Assembly (NCBI GenBank): GCA_045648165.1
Contig: JAZRNL010000037.1
Location: 5,920-69,919 of the forward strand
Reading direction: 5' to 3'
Origin: RGIG9115 sp045648165
GTDB taxonomy: Bacteria > Bacillota > Clostridia > UBA1381
Length of the DNA stretch: 64,000 bases
Each line of letters starts with the position of its first letter. The stretch's first letter is position 1. The notes beneath the pieces were generated by a model. That model ran no database searches, was not told the DNA's origin, and saw only the letters and a program-made list of their open reading frames with translations. Below are positions 61,601 to 64,000 of this stretch, piece by piece. The translations under genes were made by a program, and so were the position numbers.

Positions 61601-62533
61601 TTGGAGTTCGCTCATGTATCGGTAATGTTCCGCGAGGTTATTGACTCGTTGGCAATCAAAAAAAACGGAATATATGCAGACGGAACTCTTGGAGGAGGCG
61701 GTCATACTGCGGGAATTTTATCTGCGTGTGACAGTGCAACAGTTATCGGGATTGACCGTGATACCGATGCTATCGGTGCTGCTAAAAAAAGACTTGAGGA
61801 ATTCGGTGATAGGTTTATAGCTGTTCACAATAATTTTTCAAACGTGAAACAGGTTATGTCAGAACTTGGTATTTTAGGTATTGACGGTGCAGTTCTTGAC
61901 CTTGGCGTGAGCTCCTATCAGTTGGATGAAGCTTCAAGAGGCTTCAGTTATATTCATGATGCACCATTGGATATGCGTATGAACCGTATGGAGGGTATAT
62001 CGGCGGCAGAAGTTATAAACACTTATTCTCCTCAGTCCCTTACAGAGATTTTTTATTCCTATGGCGAGGAAAAATGGTCAAAGCGCATAGCCGAATTCAT
62101 CTGTGAGCAAAGAGCAAAAAAGCCATTTGAAACAACAGGTGAGCTTGTGGAAGTGATTGAAAAAGCAATTCCTAAAGCTGCCAGAGCAGATGGCGGACAT
62201 CCTGCAAAAAGGGTTTTTCAAGCAGTTCGTATAGAAGTAAATGGTGAACTCCGTATTCTGGAGAATGCACTAAGAGACTTTGCAGAGCTTTTGAATCCCC
62301 ACGGACGTCTTGCAGTTATAACTTTTCATTCTCTGGAAGACAGAATAGTTAAAAACACATTTAAAGACCTTTGCACAGACTGTATATGCCCCAAGGAATT
62401 CCCTGTGTGTGTATGCAATCACAAGGCGGTTGCAAAGTCATTTACAAAAAAGCCCATTCTTCCGTCGAAGAAAGAACTTGAGGAAAATTCCCGTTCAAGA
62501 AGTGCAAAACTAAGAATTATAGAAAAGATTTAA
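61601..62533 (+). CDS. rsmH: 16S rRNA (cytosine1402-N4)-methyltransferase
   Basis: 310 aa. Methylates N4 of C1402 in 16S rRNA using SAM. SAM motif ADGTLGGGGHTAGIL at residues 27-41, DLGVSSYQLDEASRGFSY near 105, AFxxRI-type block VFQAVRIEVNGELRIL and a late Cys cluster (CTDCICPKEFPVCVC). Starts with TTG at 61601 because GGAGG lies seven bases upstream and the resulting protein begins EFAHVSVMFREV as in homologues. It is the second gene of the dcw operon. Confidence 0.96.
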   Translation: MEFAHVSVMFREVIDSLAIKKNGIYADGTLGGGGHTAGILSACDSATVIGIDRDTDAIGAAKKRLEEFGDRFIAVHNNFSNVKQVMSELGILGIDGAVLDLGVSSYQLDEASRGFSYIHDAPLDMRMNRMEGISAAEVINTYSPQSLTEIFYSYGEEKWSKRIAEFICEQRAKKPFETTGELVEVIEKAIPKAARADGGHPAKRVFQAVRIEVNGELRILENALRDFAELLNPHGRLAVITFHSLEDRIVKNTFKDLCTDCICPKEFPVCVCNHKAVAKSFTKKPILPSKKELEENSRSRSAKLRIIEKI

Positions 62534-62548
62534 GTAAGGAATGTTGAA

Positions 62549-63196
62549 ATGATTAACGGAAACTTAGCCTATAAAGAAGAATATTTTCCCCGGGCTGTAA
62601 GAAATCCGGGCACAGCTTCGGTAAGCACCCGAAAAAGTTCTGGAGCCCGTAAAATGACAGCATCCTCACATATGGCTGAGGGTTATAGCAGAAGCGTAGG
62701 GGCCGCTCGAAGAAAACAAACAGTTCAAAACAGGAGCAAGCAGGCTGTAAAGAGACTGGTAACGGCCGAACATACAGCAAAAACAATCGTAAAGGATAAA
62801 AGAGAAATGATAAACAGGAAGGTTACGCTCCTAAGGATAGTTTATATGTTGATTATTGCATTTTCGGCATCATTTATGATTTCAAAGTATGTAACAGTAA
62901 ACGAAACTGCAAGCGAAATCAAATCCCTTTCAAAGGAACTTGAAAATACACGTGCATATACAAGCCAGAGAGTGTATGAAATGGAAAGAAATATAGACCT
63001 CAGCGAGGTGGAGGAGATTGCTTCCACAGAGCTTGGTATGCAAAGACCTGAGAGCTATCAGATTATATATGTAAACGTCGATAAGGACGACATTTCAGAA
63101 CTTACAGCCAAAGATGTTGAGGGCGCAGGGAACGACCTTAAAGAATTGTTTCGTGTACTTAAAGAGAATATTGTTGAGTTGTTCAGCATAAACTAA
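62549..63196 (+). CDS. ftsL: FtsL-like cell division protein
   Basis: 215 aa. A long basic cytoplasmic region (residues 1-88, many Arg/Lys/Ser), a single membrane helix (about 90-113) and an extracellular coiled coil (VNETASEIKSLSKELENTRA). The end IASTELGMQRPESYQIIYV resembles the leucine-rich tail of FtsL. Low sequence conservation is normal for FtsL; position between rsmH and a class B PBP supports the call. The cytoplasmic extension is longer than in most FtsL (usually 30-60 residues). It would assemble with DivIB (encoded at 2.5 kb) and DivIC. Confidence 0.82.
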   Translation: MINGNLAYKEEYFPRAVRNPGTASVSTRKSSGARKMTASSHMAEGYSRSVGAARRKQTVQNRSKQAVKRLVTAEHTAKTIVKDKREMINRKVTLLRIVYMLIIAFSASFMISKYVTVNETASEIKSLSKELENTRAYTSQRVYEMERNIDLSEVEEIASTELGMQRPESYQIIYVNVDKDDISELTAKDVEGAGNDLKELFRVLKENIVELFSIN

Positions 63197-63237
63197 TTGG
63201 AAGATAAAAAGAATTAACGACAGCGAGGTGAGTAGCC

Positions 63238-64000
63238 ATTATACCCAACACTTTAATAAAAAAACGGTCAAGAATAATGTTTATTGTTATTGTTGCATTT
63301 TTGCTTGCGTTAATTTTAAGAGTTGCTTACTGGACAGTAATCCGTGGCGATGAAATGAAGAGAGCCGTTGAACGTCAGCAGACTGGTGCGGTGGATGTAA
63401 TTGCTTCAAGAGGAACTATTTACGACAGAAATGGTAAAGCTCTTGCAGAGAGTGCAACCGTAAATACTTTGATATGCAATCCCCAGGATGTGGATAAAAA
63501 CACAGGCACCGACGAAGAAGCAAGATACATAGCGGATAAGCTTTCTGTAATACTCAATATGGATTATAACAGGCTTTATGAGCTTCTTACGAAGAATAAC
63601 AGATATCAGGTATTGAAAAAAAGACTTACAATAGAAGAAACCGAACAGATAAAAGCGCTTAAGACTCCAAAAGATGCGGATGGTGATGGCAAAAAAGATG
63701 CTGACGATAAGTCCAAAATCTTCAAAGCAATAACCTTTGAGGAGGATTCAAAGCGCTATTACTCGTATAATGTAGCTCCAAGCATTCTTGGATTTACAGG
63801 TTACGACAATAATGGAATGCAGGGAATAGAATATTCATTTGATGATATGCTCTCCGGGAAAAATGGTAGTATTTTAACTGCGCAGGCAGCTTCCGGAACA
63901 ACTCTCGAGGAGCAACAGTATGAGGCATATACAGGGGCATTGAAAGATGCAGATATTGTTCTTACAATAGGTGAAACAATCCAGCATTATCTGGAAAAGC
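63238..64000 (+). CDS. Class B penicillin-binding protein (partial; start unclear)
   Basis: The window ends in this gene. The frame reads a membrane helix (MFIVIVAFLLALILRVAYW), then IASRGTIYDRNGKALAES and GFTGYDNNGMQGIEYSFDD, the N-terminal dimerisation domain of division or sporulation PBPs (PbpB/FtsI/SpoVD). It transpeptidates septal wall with a SEDS partner. No ATG, GTG or TTG lies at the right distance from GAGGTG (63225-63230); an ATT at 63238 does. The other frame from GTG 63228 (SSHYTQHFNKK) would join this one if one A of an A7 run (63258-63264) were removed. The transpeptidase SxxK motif is beyond the window. Confidence 0.88.
   Translation, partial: MIPNTLIKKRSRIMFIVIVAFLLALILRVAYWTVIRGDEMKRAVERQQTGAVDVIASRGTIYDRNGKALAESATVNTLICNPQDVDKNTGTDEEARYIADKLSVILNMDYNRLYELLTKNNRYQVLKKRLTIEETEQIKALKTPKDADGDGKKDADDKSKIFKAITFEEDSKRYYSYNVAPSILGFTGYDNNGMQGIEYSFDDMLSGKNGSILTAQAASGTTLEEQQYEAYTGALKDADIVLTIGETIQHYLEK

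Overview
The window looks like chromosome from a low-GC, Gram-positive member of the Bacillota, most likely class Clostridia. Three things point there: strong AGGAGG-type ribosome sites before nearly every gene, many near-perfect TTGACA/17 bp/TATAAT promoters, and a clostridial gene set (YlmC/YmxH PRC-barrel protein, DUF421-DUF4363 pair, CpXC protein, copper-amine-oxidase-N lipoprotein, SLH protein behind a c-di-GMP-I riboswitch). No tRNA, rRNA or CRISPR array was seen. The genus cannot be named from what is visible.

Layout. 1-4.6 kb: the end of efp, an acidic zinc-ribbon protein, then murA-divIB-ftsZ (envelope synthesis and division). 4.6-8.1 kb: a patatin-like lipase, a lipoprotein with a ComEC-like metallo-beta-lactamase domain, and a WYL regulator. 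8.1-15.3 kb: malQ, coaX with an ECF S component (probable pantothenate supply, with an unassigned structured leader between them), a degenerate metallo-beta-lactamase-like protein, a membrane protein and ychF. 15.4-20.2 kb: a two-component system, a RodA/FtsW-type glycan polymerase, and a nucleoid-associated protein split by a frameshift. 20.2-26.4 kb (minus strand): a GH38 alpha-mannosidase, an IS3 relic, dapA-asd, a YmxH-type protein and a zinc-finger/HTH protein. 26.6-30.7 kb: a LexA/CI-like self-cleaving repressor divergent from that protein, then hemW, a HAD nucleotidase, a flavodoxin and a GT14 glycosyltransferase.

30.7-52.6 kb is the accessory centrepiece. A c-di-GMP-I riboswitch with its terminator precedes an SLH surface protein. 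It is followed by one ~20 kb plus-strand exopolysaccharide operon holding glycosyltransferases, a Wzy polymerase, two Wzz-like paralogues without a tyrosine kinase, a metallophosphoesterase, a DUF1919 protein, a Wzx flippase and a coupled pyruvyltransferase/FrhB module. The operon ends with a membrane HD-GYP protein (a predicted c-di-GMP phosphodiesterase) and a related membrane sensor with no output domain. c-di-GMP thus appears to be read at one end of the locus and degraded at the other. I saw no priming phosphoglycosyltransferase or BY-kinase here.

52.6-60.8 kb (minus strand): DUF4363-DUF421, an unknown protein, cinA C-domain-thiI-cysteine desulfurase-Cys-rich protein (tRNA thiolation), CpXC and tex. 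61-64 kb: the start of a dcw cluster, mraZ-rsmH-ftsL-class B PBP, with a 10-bp-periodic MraZ operator. The division genes are therefore in two blocks on the same strand, about 57 kb apart.

Other unexpected structure: a hairpin repeat (A-B-A) present twice in opposite orientation (827-1000 and 506-640 of the 52 kb region), and two apparent +1 frame breaks that both sit on seven-A runs.
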